From Bacteroidota bacterium (lineage in GTDB: Bacteria > Bacteroidota > Bacteroidia > 2-12-FULL-35-15), in contig JAHEYB010000010.1 of assembly GCA_023251805.1 (NCBI GenBank), forward strand, positions 21,932 to 69,626: a stretch of 47,695 bases of DNA, in the 5' to 3' direction. Each line of letters starts with the position of its first letter. Positions within the stretch are counted from its first letter, which is position 1. Below, in pieces: positions 1-7,520 of this stretch. Below the pieces are notes generated by a model that saw nothing but the letters and a program-made list of their open reading frames with translations, was not told the origin of the DNA and ran no database searches. A program made the translations under genes and the position numbers.

Positions 1-2201
1 CCAATAACACTTTCGGAGCTATAAATTTTGTAGAAATAAATTCCATTTTCTAATCCATCTCTTGAAACTTCAAACTGTTTAGCAGTAATGCCATTTATCG
101 ATTTTACTTTTTTACCCAATACATCCGTTAATTCAAAAGAATAAGCATCGGATACATTCGATTTTATTTCAAATACTGTAACATCATTAAATGGATTAGG
201 AGAAACTAAAACAGAATTCAAATTAGTTTGGCTTGCAATTCCTGTTGTTAAACCTTGGAATGGTGGAACATCAATCACTTGAATAGACAAGCCCATTGAA
301 CGATTTAGAGAATCCACATTTGTAAGCATATCGCAATAAGTATCTGTACAACCACTTCCATTATCAACCGTTAAACATAAATTATATGGACCTGTTCCTG
401 CATAAATATGAGACGGTGTTGCAAGCGTAGAAGTTGTGCCATCGCCAAAATCCCATAGATACGTTAACGAAGCACCATAAGATAGATTATACACATACAA
501 TGCATTTGGATCTGAAGTAGTTGTATCATCAGCAATATTGAACAAAGAAACACAACTCGCCAAAGTGCCGGAAACATTCACTGGCAAACAAAGTGTATCT
601 GCTCCGCAAACAGGAGATGTTGCAATTAAACAAACATTGTACACTCCCGGACTAGGAAAAACAAAAGAAGGTGTTGTTGCAGTTGAAGTGCCTGCTCCAC
701 CAAAATCCCAAGCATATGTGTTGCTCGGACCTGTAGAAGAGTTAAATCCGAAAAAATTATATGCGTTAGTAGAGTCCGGAACCATTGTGAAATTGGCTGC
801 TACATCGTTTGTAGAATAAATGTTTGCTGTATCGGTTAGTGTACATCCATTCATATCTGTAATCGTTACAGAATATGCTCCGGCACATAGTCCGGTTAAT
901 GATGCACTTGCACCCCAAGAATAAACGTAAGGAGTTGCTCCACCAGTGGGTGCTACAACAGCTGCTCCATCACAAATACTACAAGAAGAAGTATTTGTTG
1001 TGGTCATTCCGGAAGACGTTATTGCATCTACATACACTATTGTCAGAGCGATTGCGGTGCATCCACCAAGTGTAGCTGTAACAGTATATGTTATACTAGT
1101 TGCCGGACATGATATTGGATTAGGAATTAAAATACTACTTAGGTCTGTTGCCGGATTCCAAACAAAAGATGCTCCACCGGGTGTTGTACTTGCAGATAAG
1201 CCAATACAGCTGCCAGCACAAGTTGTATAAGATGATGGGATTGTAATTGTTGGTGTTGGGTTAACCGTGACTGTTGAAACAGCTGTGTTTGTGCAACCAA
1301 GCACATTGCCCGTAACAGTATACGTTGTTGTCACGGTTGGCGATGCTGTTGCTGTTCCCGCTCCACTGGGAGTCGCTCCCGAGCTCCATGCATATGTTGT
1401 TGCACCCGAAGCACTCAGATTAGCAACATCTCCTGCACATATTGTTGGCGAGTTAACAGTAACTACTGGCAAAGGCATGACAGTAACTGTTGAAACAGCA
1501 GAAGCAGTGCATCCTGCCGAAGCTCCTGTAACAGTATAGGATGTAGTAGTAGCCGGACTAACACCTAAAGGATTTATAGTAGCCCCTGTACTCCAAACAT
1601 ATGTTGTGGCGCCACCTGCTATCAATGTTGCTGTTCCTCCTGCACAAATTGTTGGTGAGTTAACACTAACAGCTGGCAAAGGATTAACAGTAACTGTAAC
1701 CGGACCGGTTGCAATGCACCCTTGCGCATCACTAACTGTAACGGTGTATGAAGTTGTGCTTGAAGGACAAACGCTAGGAGTAAAACCAAACAGGCCGCAA
1801 CACCATGTATAAGTGTATGCCGGTGTTCCACCAGAAGCCAAAGGAGTAAGCGTTGTGCAACTTCCTGCGCAAACAGGAGAGCTGGAAGCACCAACAGTTA
1901 ATAATGGTGGCTGAGTTATATTTATGGTTGCTGTTGCTGTCGACATATCACTATTATCAGTGACCGTAACTGTATAATTTGCTGCACATAAGCCTGTGGC
2001 AGAAGCGGCAGATCCTCCGCTGGGAGACCAAGAATAGGTAAAAGGACCAACACCTCCACTCACCGTTGCAGTCGCGGCACCATTACAAAATCCATAACAA
2101 GTAATCGGGAAATCGAGTGTCATGCTAACTGTATGACCTGCTGCCATTGAAGAAAGAATGCTTGATGATACTAGTAAACAAGAGAGTAGTAATTTTTTCA
2201 T
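1..2201 (-). CDS. Secreted T9SS cargo protein with Ig-like and PKD repeats (3' end outside window)
   Basis: The frame is open without a stop from the ATG at 2201-2199 to the window edge (733 full codons). It begins MKKLLLSCLLVSSSILSSMA, a typical signal peptide. Repeated Ig-like units follow, each with a conserved Cys, a Trp and a YTVT-type strand. Two PKD-like units come next, recognised by the YAWDFGG and YLWDFGDG motifs. The last part contains VSPNPFNDV and ends in ENGIYFYKIYSSESVIG, which matches the C-terminal type A sorting domain of T9SS cargo. Only about the last ten residues should be missing. By family knowledge the product is carried across the outer membrane by T9SS and released or attached at the surface; the binding target is unknown. 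No catalytic domain is visible. The gene is divergent from the CvpA gene. Confidence is high for cargo class and low for any specific role. Confidence 0.85.
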   Translation of the reverse strand, partial: MKKLLLSCLLVSSSILSSMAAGHTVSMTLDFPITCYGFCNGAATATVSGGVGPFTYSWSPSGGSAASATGLCAANYTVTVTDNSDMSTATATINITQPPLLTVGASSSPVCAGSCTTLTPLASGGTPAYTYTWCCGLFGFTPSVCPSSTTSYTVTVSDAQGCIATGPVTVTVNPLPAVSVNSPTICAGGTATLIAGGATTYVWSTGATINPLGVSPATTTSYTVTGASAGCTASAVSTVTVMPLPVVTVNSPTICAGDVANLSASGATTYAWSSGATPSGAGTATASPTVTTTYTVTGNVLGCTNTAVSTVTVNPTPTITIPSSYTTCAGSCIGLSASTTPGGASFVWNPATDLSSILIPNPISCPATSITYTVTATLGGCTAIALTIVYVDAITSSGMTTTNTSSCSICDGAAVVAPTGGATPYVYSWGASASLTGLCAGAYSVTITDMNGCTLTDTANIYSTNDVAANFTMVPDSTNAYNFFGFNSSTGPSNTYAWDFGGAGTSTATTPSFVFPSPGVYNVCLIATSPVCGADTLCLPVNVSGTLASCVSLFNIADDTTTSDPNALYVYNLSYGASLTYLWDFGDGTTSTLATPSHIYAGTGPYNLCLTVDNGSGCTDTYCDMLTNVDSLNRSMGLSIQVIDVPPFQGLTTGIASQTNLNSVLVSPNPFNDVTVFEIKSNVSDAYSFELTDVLGKKVKSINGITAKQFEVSRDGLENGIYFYKIYSSESVI

Positions 2202-2316
2202 TTGAGTAGTATAATTGAACAATTAATTTTTAATAAGTTTATCTGAGAGGCATTATTTAAAAAGTGTTTCAGGCTTTCTTTGTAGATGGAATTTGGAGGT
2301 GATTGGTTGCACAGAA

Positions 2317-2370
2317 AAAAATCCCCCTTCCATCGCTATTGCAAACGCTATCCCCCTTTTGCAAAGGGGG
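2317..2370. repeat. CCCCCTT/AAGGGGG palindromic repeat
   Basis: A C-run at 2322 is followed by a perfect stem, 2352-2359 pairing with 2363-2370 (CCCCCTTT/AAAGGGGG). The same type of element occurs at 3023, 13758 and 34699 and in a longer form inside atpG. It fills most of the gap between the T9SS cargo gene and the CvpA gene. Confidence 0.7.
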
Positions 2371-2398
2371 AATTGCCATACAATTAACCTTAGAGTAA

Positions 2399-3010
2399 AT
2401 GAACTTTATAGACATTATTATTTGCATTCCTTTGGTGTGGGGCCTTTACAAAGGTTTCACAAAAGGACTTATCATTGAAGCGGCTACAATTGTGGCTTTT
2501 GGCTTAGGTGTTTGGGGTGGAATTCATTTTTCAGATTATTTCGCAAGCAAGCTTTCTACTTGGTTTGACTGGCAATCACCTTATTTGCCTGTCATTTCTT
2601 TTGCACTTACTTTCCTTATCATTATTGCTTTTGTTTTTCTTGTTGCCAAGACGATTCAAAAGATGGTAGATGGTGTTGCACTAAGTGCAATCAATAAAAT
2701 TGGTGGCGCCATTGCAGGAACTTTAAAGTTTGCCTTGATACTGAGTGTGGTGATTTTTGTAATGGATGCAATCGAAGAAAGTTATCCGATGGTTTCCTTC
2801 AAAACAAAAGAAGAATCATTGCTCTATCGCCCGATTGGCAAAATAGCGCCTACCTTGATTCCTGCGCTTAATAAAAGTAAAGTCGCTGAGTTGATGCCGA
2901 AGGCGGAAGATGCAAAAATAAGTATTGAAATAAATCCTGATGATTTAAAAAAGCTGCCTCCAGTTGAGGTTGATGTGAAATTGAAGGACAAATCTCCGCA
3001 AGGAAGATAA
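2399..3010 (+). CDS. CvpA family membrane protein
   Basis: The 203-residue product starts MNFIDIIICIPLVWGLYKGF and has about four hydrophobic segments (roughly residues 3-20, 28-45, 62-83 and 100-120), followed by a polar, charged C-terminal tail. The opening D-I-x-x-x-x-x-x-x-G-x-x-K-G pattern is characteristic of CvpA (colicin V production) proteins, inner-membrane proteins of poorly defined molecular function. The start is preceded by AGAGTAA. The C-terminal part is rich in Lys, Asp and Pro and is probably cytoplasmic. It is convergent with the ATP synthase operon; a hairpin with runs on both sides lies between them. The family call is fairly sure; function is not known from sequence. Confidence 0.82.
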   Translation: MNFIDIIICIPLVWGLYKGFTKGLIIEAATIVAFGLGVWGGIHFSDYFASKLSTWFDWQSPYLPVISFALTFLIIIAFVFLVAKTIQKMVDGVALSAINKIGGAIAGTLKFALILSVVIFVMDAIEESYPMVSFKTKEESLLYRPIGKIAPTLIPALNKSKVAELMPKAEDAKISIEINPDDLKKLPPVEVDVKLKDKSPQGR

Positions 3011-3013
3011 ATC

Positions 3014-3040
3014 ATCCCCCTGCCCCCTTCAAAGGGGGAC
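3014..3040. repeat. CCCCCTT/AAGGGGG palindromic repeat
   Basis: The stem is CCCCCTT (3023-3029) pairing with AAGGGGG (3032-3038), preceded by a second C-run at 3015. It begins just after the CvpA stop codon and belongs to the same family as the element at 2317-2370. Confidence 0.7.
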
Positions 3041-3062
3041 ATGCTCCGAAATTAAATTTGTA

Positions 3063-3099
3063 GAAACAAAAAAGACTTGCGACAAACGTCACAAGTCTT
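3063..3099 (-). terminator. Terminator of the atpB-E-F-H-A-G operon
   Basis: Perfect 8-bp stem AAGACTTG (3072-3079) with CAAGTCTT (3092-3099). On the minus strand it is followed by a T-rich tract (the A-run at 3067-3073). It lies 29 nt beyond the atpG stop. Confidence 0.7.
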
Positions 3100-3127
3100 A
3101 ATACTTGATACTAAATACCTGATACTT

Positions 3128-4066
3128 TTATCCAGCCAACGCTTCTGCTCCACCCACGATTTCTAAGATTTCGTTTGTGATAGCCGCTTGACGCGCTTTG
3201 TTGTACGTTAATTTCAATTCTTTAATTAATGATCCTGCGTTATCAGTTGCTTTGTGCATAGATGTCATACGTGCTCCGTGTTCTGCTGCGTGTGAATCCA
3301 ATAATGCTTTGAACAATTGTGTTTTTAATGAACGAGGAATTAAATCGGCAACGATAAATTCTTTGCTTGGTTCAAAAATATATTCTCCGACCCCACCCGA
3401 CCTCCCCGAAGGGGAGGAGTTAGTCCCAACATTGGCCTGTGCGCTGTTCTCCCTTCCCTTTGGGGAGGGCTGGGGAGGGGCGACAGGAAGGTATTGTTCA
3501 GTAGTAGTAATTTGTACTGCAGCATTTTTAAATTGATTATAGATTAATTCTACTTTATCAAATTGTCCATCAGCAAATACTTGCATAATTTTTTCTGCAA
3601 CAGGCGCAACATTTACAAAAGTTAAGCTATCGTACAATTCATTTAATCCGCGAGGCATATCCGAACCAATGATTCCGTATTCTGTTTTCTTGAAAAAGTC
3701 ATTTGCTTTTTTTCCGATACACAACACACTTACATTGTGTCCTTTGTAGTCTTCACGAGCTAGTTTGCTAGCTGCTTTCAAAACGTTTGCATTAAATCCT
3801 CCACACAATCCACGGTTAGAAGTGATCACGACTAACAATACATTTTTAATCGGACGTTGTTTTGAATATTGTCCATCTGAACTATCCAAACTAGCACTTA
3901 AGTTTTCAAGAATTTCTTTTAGCTTACTTGCATACGGGCGCATTTGAGTAATTGCGTCCTGTGCTCTACGCAACTTAGCAGCACTCACCATTTTCATAGC
4001 GCTTGTGATTTGTTGTGTTGAACTTACAGATACAATTCGGTTACGAACCTCTTTTAAATTTGCCAT
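3128..4066 (-). CDS. atpG: ATP synthase F1 subunit gamma, with in-frame palindromic insert
   Basis: This is the central rotating shaft of F1 at the cytoplasmic face of the inner membrane. The N-terminus MANLKEVRNRIVSVSSTQQI and the C-terminus with ALLDSHAAEHGARMTSM and NEILEIVGGAEALAG are clear gamma signatures, forming the coiled coil that turns inside the alpha3beta3 ring. The product is 312 residues; bacterial gamma is usually about 285-295. The excess lies at residues about 196-228, a low-complexity stretch rich in Pro, Ser and Gly. It is encoded by a GC-rich double palindrome (3383-3481) that interrupts the usual link between the EQYLP and YIFEPSKE blocks. Reading frame and flanking motifs are intact, so I read it as a functional gene carrying a tolerated insertion. 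It is the last gene of the operon, 103 nt after atpA. Confidence 0.97.
   Translation of the reverse strand: MANLKEVRNRIVSVSSTQQITSAMKMVSAAKLRRAQDAITQMRPYASKLKEILENLSASLDSSDGQYSKQRPIKNVLLVVITSNRGLCGGFNANVLKAASKLAREDYKGHNVSVLCIGKKANDFFKKTEYGIIGSDMPRGLNELYDSLTFVNVAPVAEKIMQVFADGQFDKVELIYNQFKNAAVQITTTEQYLPVAPPQPSPKGRENSAQANVGTNSSPSGRSGGVGEYIFEPSKEFIVADLIPRSLKTQLFKALLDSHAAEHGARMTSMHKATDNAGSLIKELKLTYNKARQAAITNEILEIVGGAEALAG
3383..3481. repeat. GC-rich palindromic element inserted in frame in atpG
   Basis: The segment contains CCTCCCC (3401-3407) pairing with GGGGAGG (3411-3417), and a near-perfect pair CCCTTCCC (3451-3458) with GGGGAGGG (3462-3469). Its G/C runs contrast sharply with the AT-rich gene around it. 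It is 99 nt as delimited, a multiple of three, and encodes Pro/Ser/Gly-rich residues with no stop. Confidence 0.8.
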
Positions 4067-4096
4067 CTTTTACAATTGGTGGTTTGTTGATTTAGT

Positions 4097-4146
4097 GAAA
4101 TGGAGAATTTTTATTTCGCTAAGCGAACATCAACCTTCTCCATTTC
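4097..4146. repeat. Nested stem-loop between atpA and atpG
   Basis: The outer stem is GAAATGGAGAA (4097-4107) with TTCTCCATTTC (4136-4146), 11 bp and perfect. Inside is TTCGC (4115-4119) with GCGAA (4123-4127). No T-run follows on the minus strand, so a processing or stability element is more likely than a terminator. Confidence 0.65.
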
Positions 4147-4169
4147 TCTAATTTTCCAATTCTCTAATT

Positions 4170-5747
4170 TTATTTATAGTTTGCAGATAAATCCTTTGCT
4201 ACTGCTTCCAACACATTTGTGATTTCGTCAGTAAATTTTCCTGCTTTTAAATCGTTCAAAATATTTTTGTGTTTTGCTTCCAAAAACGCAATGTATTCTG
4301 CTTCAAATTCTTTTACTTTATTAATTGGAACATTACGCAACAATCCTTTTGTTCCACAGTAAATAATTGCAATTTGTTGCTCCACACGTGCCGGAGAAAA
4401 TTGTGCTTGTTTCAAAATTTCCACGTTACGTGCACCTTTATCCAATACTGATTTTGTAGCAGCATCTAAGTCGGAACCAAATTTAGAGAATGCCTCTAAC
4501 TCACGATACTGTGCTTGATCCAACTTCAATGTACCAGCCACTTTTTTCATTGATTTAATTTGAGCGTTACCACCCACACGTGATACCGAAATACCTACGT
4601 TGATTGCGGGACGAACACCTGCGTTGAATAAATTCAACTCCAAGAAAATTTGTCCATCTGTAATAGAAATTACGTTTGTAGGAATGTATGCAGAAACGTC
4701 ACCCGCTTGTGTTTCAATGATTGGCAATGCTGTTAATGATCCACCACCTTTTACAATTCCTTTGATAGAATCTGGTAAGTCATTCATGTTTTTTGCGATA
4801 TCATCATTCGAGTTGATTTTCGCAGCACGCTCTAATAAACGACTGTGTAAGTAGAATACGTCACCTGGATATGCTTCACGCCCTGGAGGTCTACGTAACA
4901 ACAAAGAAACCTCGCGGTAAGCAACCGCTTGTTTTGATAAATCATCATAAACAATTAAAGCTGGTTTTCCTGAATCGCGGAAGAACTCACCAATTGCAGC
5001 ACCTGCGAAAGGAGCGTAAAACTGCATTGGAGCCGGATCAGATGCTGTTGCCGCAACAATTACTGTATACGCCATTGCTCCGTTTTCTTCCAATACACGT
5101 TGAATATTCGCTACAGTCGAACCTTTTTGTCCGATTGCAACATAGATACAAAATACAGGCTGACCTGCTTCGTAAAATTCTTTTTGGTTGATGATGGTAT
5201 CAATTGCAACCGCAGTTTTTCCTGTTTGACGGTCACCAATGATTAACTCACGTTGTCCACGTCCGATAGGAATCATGGCATCAATCGCTTTCAATCCTGT
5301 TTGTAATGGCTCTGTAACTGGCTGACGATAGATAACACCAGGTGCTTTACGCTCCAAAGGCATTTCATATAATTTCCCTGTAATTGGGCCTTTACCATCA
5401 ATAGGGTGACCCATTGTATCAACAACACGCCCTAACATTCCTTCACCAACTTGTAGAGAAGCAATTCTACCGGTACGTTTTACAACATCGCCTTCTTTAA
5501 TATCGTTTGAAGAACCTAAAGTTACAGCACCAACGTTGTCTTCTTCCAAGTTCAATACAATTCCTTTTAATCCGCTAGCAAATTCAATTAACTCTCCGGA
5601 TTGAACTTTTGAAAGTCCGTAAATACGAGCAATACCATCTCCTACTTCTAGCACGGTACCAACTTCTTCCAATTCTTGCTCCGATTTGAACCCGGATAAT
5701 TGCTGTCTTAATATTGCAGATACTTCTGCTGGTTTTACTTCTGCCAT
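4170..5747 (-). CDS. atpA: ATP synthase F1 subunit alpha
   Basis: The 525-residue product is full length for F1 alpha, the non-catalytic nucleotide-binding subunit of the alpha3beta3 hexamer. The N-terminus [20 protein letters not shown] is the segment that contacts delta. The P-loop reads GDRQTGKT at about residue 170. [20 protein letters not shown] in the C-terminal part is a strongly conserved alpha block that includes the arginine reaching into the catalytic site of beta. The start ATG follows the atpH stop by 98 nt, and that gap holds a palindromic repeat. No beta or epsilon gene lies nearby; in Bacteroidota atpD-atpC commonly form a separate locus. No defects were seen. Confidence 0.98.
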   Translation of the reverse strand: MAEVKPAEVSAILRQQLSGFKSEQELEEVGTVLEVGDGIARIYGLSKVQSGELIEFASGLKGIVLNLEEDNVGAVTLGSSNDIKEGDVVKRTGRIASLQVGEGMLGRVVDTMGHPIDGKGPITGKLYEMPLERKAPGVIYRQPVTEPLQTGLKAIDAMIPIGRGQRELIIGDRQTGKTAVAIDTIINQKEFYEAGQPVFCIYVAIGQKGSTVANIQRVLEENGAMAYTVIVAATASDPAPMQFYAPFAGAAIGEFFRDSGKPALIVYDDLSKQAVAYREVSLLLRRPPGREAYPGDVFYLHSRLLERAAKINSNDDIAKNMNDLPDSIKGIVKGGGSLTALPIIETQAGDVSAYIPTNVISITDGQIFLELNLFNAGVRPAINVGISVSRVGGNAQIKSMKKVAGTLKLDQAQYRELEAFSKFGSDLDAATKSVLDKGARNVEILKQAQFSPARVEQQIAIIYCGTKGLLRNVPINKVKEFEAEYIAFLEAKHKNILNDLKAGKFTDEITNVLEAVAKDLSANYK

Positions 5748-5804
5748 TTTTTTTAAGTTATAATGTTGTAAAGTTTAAATGTTAAAAAGTTTTTGTACAG
5801 ATTC

Positions 5805-5834
5805 GTTGTCACCCTGAGCGTAGTCGAAGGGCGT
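5805..5834. repeat. CCTGAGC...CGAAGG type dispersed repeat in the atpH-atpA gap
   Basis: The segment reads TCACCCTGAGCGTAGTCGAA followed by GGGCG. The CCTGAGC and CGAAGG blocks recur in the longer element at 7451-7512. CCCT at the start and AGGG at the end can pair. Confidence 0.6.
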
Positions 5835-5845
5835 AATTCGTAGTG

Positions 5846-6403
5846 TTAAAATTCTTTTATAAATGGGTTTTCTTTAAATGTACGCTTCAAGCTATTAATT
5901 TTTCTGGCGATACTTGCATCCACTTGTTTATCTCCTACACGAATAATAAATCCGCCAATAATATTTTTATCAATTTTTTCTTGCAAAACAACTTCACTGT
6001 TGGAATCGCCTTTTACAATTTCCATTACTTTTTTGCGAGTCACATCATCAATCCCATTTGCTGTAGTAACTACTGCTGTCAATATTTTTTTCTTTGTTTT
6101 ATATTGATTTACAAATTCAGAAGCGATTTGTGGCAAATAGATTTCACGTTTTTTATTCGTGATTAATTGAAGATATGATTCGGTTACTTTGTTCAATTTT
6201 CCTTTGAATATTTCTGCCAAAACAGCTTGTTTTTTGTCCGTTTTAATAATCGGACTTTTCAAGAAAACAACAAAATCATGATTGGATTCACAAAGCGCAA
6301 CAACAGTTTTCATGTCACTGTAAGCTTGCTCCAACATCCCTTGCTCCATCGTTAAGTCGATGAATGATTTTGCGTATCGTGATGCTACTCTTGTTCCTTG
6401 CAT
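5846..6403 (-). CDS. atpH: ATP synthase F1 subunit delta (OSCP)
   Basis: This is the peripheral-stalk subunit that joins the top of F1 alpha to the b subunits. The 185-residue product has the standard length. It begins MQGTRVASRYAKSFIDLTME, the conserved RYAKALxxxA-like helix of the N-terminal domain. The C-terminal domain contains DKNIIGGFIIRVGDKQVDAS, matching the delta signature that ends with an IGG-hxhxxGDxxxDxS pattern. It lies between atpF and atpA in the usual order. A 67-nt gap to atpF contains an 8-bp hairpin. No anomalies were seen. Confidence 0.96.
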   Translation of the reverse strand: MQGTRVASRYAKSFIDLTMEQGMLEQAYSDMKTVVALCESNHDFVVFLKSPIIKTDKKQAVLAEIFKGKLNKVTESYLQLITNKKREIYLPQIASEFVNQYKTKKKILTAVVTTANGIDDVTRKKVMEIVKGDSNSEVVLQEKIDKNIIGGFIIRVGDKQVDASIARKINSLKRTFKENPFIKEF

Positions 6404-6431
6404 TGTTATAGTTGTTGGTTATTCGTTGATG

Positions 6432-6457
6432 GTTGTTAGCTTCCAAAAACTAACAAC
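6432..6457. repeat. Stem-loop between atpF and atpH
   Basis: Perfect 8-bp inverted repeat GTTGTTAG (6432-6439) with CTAACAAC (6450-6457). It lies 29 nt upstream of the atpH start on the minus strand and has no T-run. Confidence 0.6.
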
Positions 6458-6470
6458 TAGGAACAAACAA

Positions 6471-6965
6471 CTAATTTAAGTTAACGTCTTTCAATAAAGT
6501 ATTTACTAAACTTTTTTGTTTTTCGTCAGAAGATAATTCTGATTTCAAAATCTTTTCCGCGATTTCAATTGACAATGATGCTACTTGATTTTTCAATTCA
6601 GTGATGGCAGCCATTTTTTCGTTTTGAATATTTTCGCGTGCAGCTGACAACATTCTTTCTCCTTCTTTTGTTGCAATTCCTTTTGCATCAGCAATCATTT
6701 TCTCTCTGATTTCACGAGCATCTTTTAAAAGTTGATCGCGTTCATTTCTTGCATCTGCCAATATTTTTTCATTGTTAGATTGCAATGCTTTCATTTCTTC
6801 TTTTGCTTTTTCAGCTGAATCCAATGCATTTTGGATAGATGCTTCTCTTTCGTGAAGCATGTTCAAAATTGGTTTCCAAGCAAACTTTTTCAGGATAAGC
6901 ATAATCAATCCAAAAGAAATTACCATCCAAAAAATAAGACCAAACTCCGGTTTAACTAATTCCAT
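6471..6965 (-). CDS. atpF: ATP synthase Fo subunit b
   Basis: The 164-residue product has one N-terminal membrane segment (about residues 8-25, FGLIFWMVISFGLIMLILKK) followed by a long charged helix rich in Glu, Lys and Ala that forms the right-handed coiled-coil stator. It begins MELVKPEFGLIFW, typical of Bacteroidota b subunits. The KFAWKPIL motif just after the membrane segment is the conserved KFxWxPI block. Length and position in the operon are normal. There is no second b-type gene, so a homodimeric stalk is inferred. Confidence 0.96.
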   Translation of the reverse strand: MELVKPEFGLIFWMVISFGLIMLILKKFAWKPILNMLHEREASIQNALDSAEKAKEEMKALQSNNEKILADARNERDQLLKDAREIREKMIADAKGIATKEGERMLSAARENIQNEKMAAITELKNQVASLSIEIAEKILKSELSSDEKQKSLVNTLLKDVNLN

Positions 6966-7006
6966 GTTTTTATAAATTATAAATCTGTTTTTTACTTTTC
7001 AACTAG

Positions 7007-7053
7007 ACGGGTTACAAACCTGTTACACTTTTTCAGACAGGTTACAAACCTGT
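7007..7053. repeat. Two tandem copies of a 17-bp palindrome (ACAGGTTACAAACCTGT)
   Basis: Copies at 7007-7023 (one mismatch, ACGGGTT at the left arm) and 7037-7053 (perfect) are spaced 30 bp apart. Each arm is 7 bp with a 3-nt loop. They lie between atpE and atpF. Confidence 0.7.
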
Positions 7054-7060
7054 CATACTT

Positions 7061-7096
7061 AAAAATCTGTACTGCAACCAACCGTTGCAGTACAGA
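7061..7096 (-). terminator. Terminator-like hairpin directly after atpE
   Basis: Perfect 13-bp stem, TCTGTACTGCAAC (7066-7078) with GTTGCAGTACAGA (7084-7096), 5-nt loop. On the minus strand it is followed by TTTTTAAG. It lies 12 nt past the atpE stop and before atpF, so it is either a partial terminator or a 3' stabiliser of the atpB-atpE message. Confidence 0.65.
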
Positions 7097-7108
7097 AAAT
7101 TTGTTCTC

Positions 7109-7381
7109 TTACTTCAAGAAAATTACAAGAAGTCCGATTACCATTGCGAAGAACGCAGCACCTTCAACAAGAGCAGCCGTCAAAATCATGTTTGAACGGA
7201 TGTCGTTGATAGCCTCCGGTTGACGAGCGATTGCTTCCAATGCACTTCCACCAATTCGGCCAATACCAATTCCAGCGCCCACTGCCGCTAATCCTGCACC
7301 TAATCCAGCGATACCGTAACCGATACCAATGTTTGGTCCAAATGACTCAGCAGATGTTGCTAATAAAGTTGATAATAACAT
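7109..7381 (-). CDS. atpE: ATP synthase Fo subunit c
   Basis: The 90-residue product forms two transmembrane helices of the rotor ring. Helix 1 contains the Gly-rich GAGLAAVGAGIGIG packing motif. The polar loop reads ARQPEA, the conserved RQP contact with gamma and epsilon. Helix 2 has the ion-binding carboxylate at Glu73 in LVEGAAFFA. The residue after Glu73 is Gly rather than Ser or Thr, and no Gln is seen in the matching helix 1 position, so proton rather than sodium coupling is inferred. The short N-terminal extension is usual for the phylum. A strong hairpin follows the gene. Confidence 0.97.
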   Translation of the reverse strand: MLLSTLLATSAESFGPNIGIGYGIAGLGAGLAAVGAGIGIGRIGGSALEAIARQPEAINDIRSNMILTAALVEGAAFFAMVIGLLVIFLK

Positions 7382-7450
7382 ATTATTTTGTTTTTATTTT
7401 CCTCTGATTTAATTTGCTGTCAAAGGAGTTCAGCAGTAATATATTTACCT

Positions 7451-7512
7451 CACCCTGCCTTTCCTTCGATGTGTCTGCTTCAACGCAGAATGCTCAGGAT
7501 GACGGCAGGCAT
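7451..7512. repeat. Long palindromic repeat between atpB and atpE
   Basis: The outer arms are CCTGCC (7454-7459) and GGCAGG (7504-7509); the inner arms are TCTGC (7474-7478) and GCAGA (7485-7489). Read on the minus strand it contains ATCCTGAGC and CGAAGG blocks related to the repeat at 5805. It begins 8 nt beyond the atpB stop on the minus strand. Confidence 0.65.
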
Positions 7513-7520
7513 GAACCTAT

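Noticed and set aside
2293-2478. ORF overlapping the repeat upstream of the CvpA gene
   Set aside because: It spans a palindromic repeat and overlaps the CvpA start in another frame; no protein features.
3340-3536. ORFs on both strands in the atpG insert
   Set aside because: They arise from the stop-poor GC-rich palindrome and overlap the intact gamma frame.
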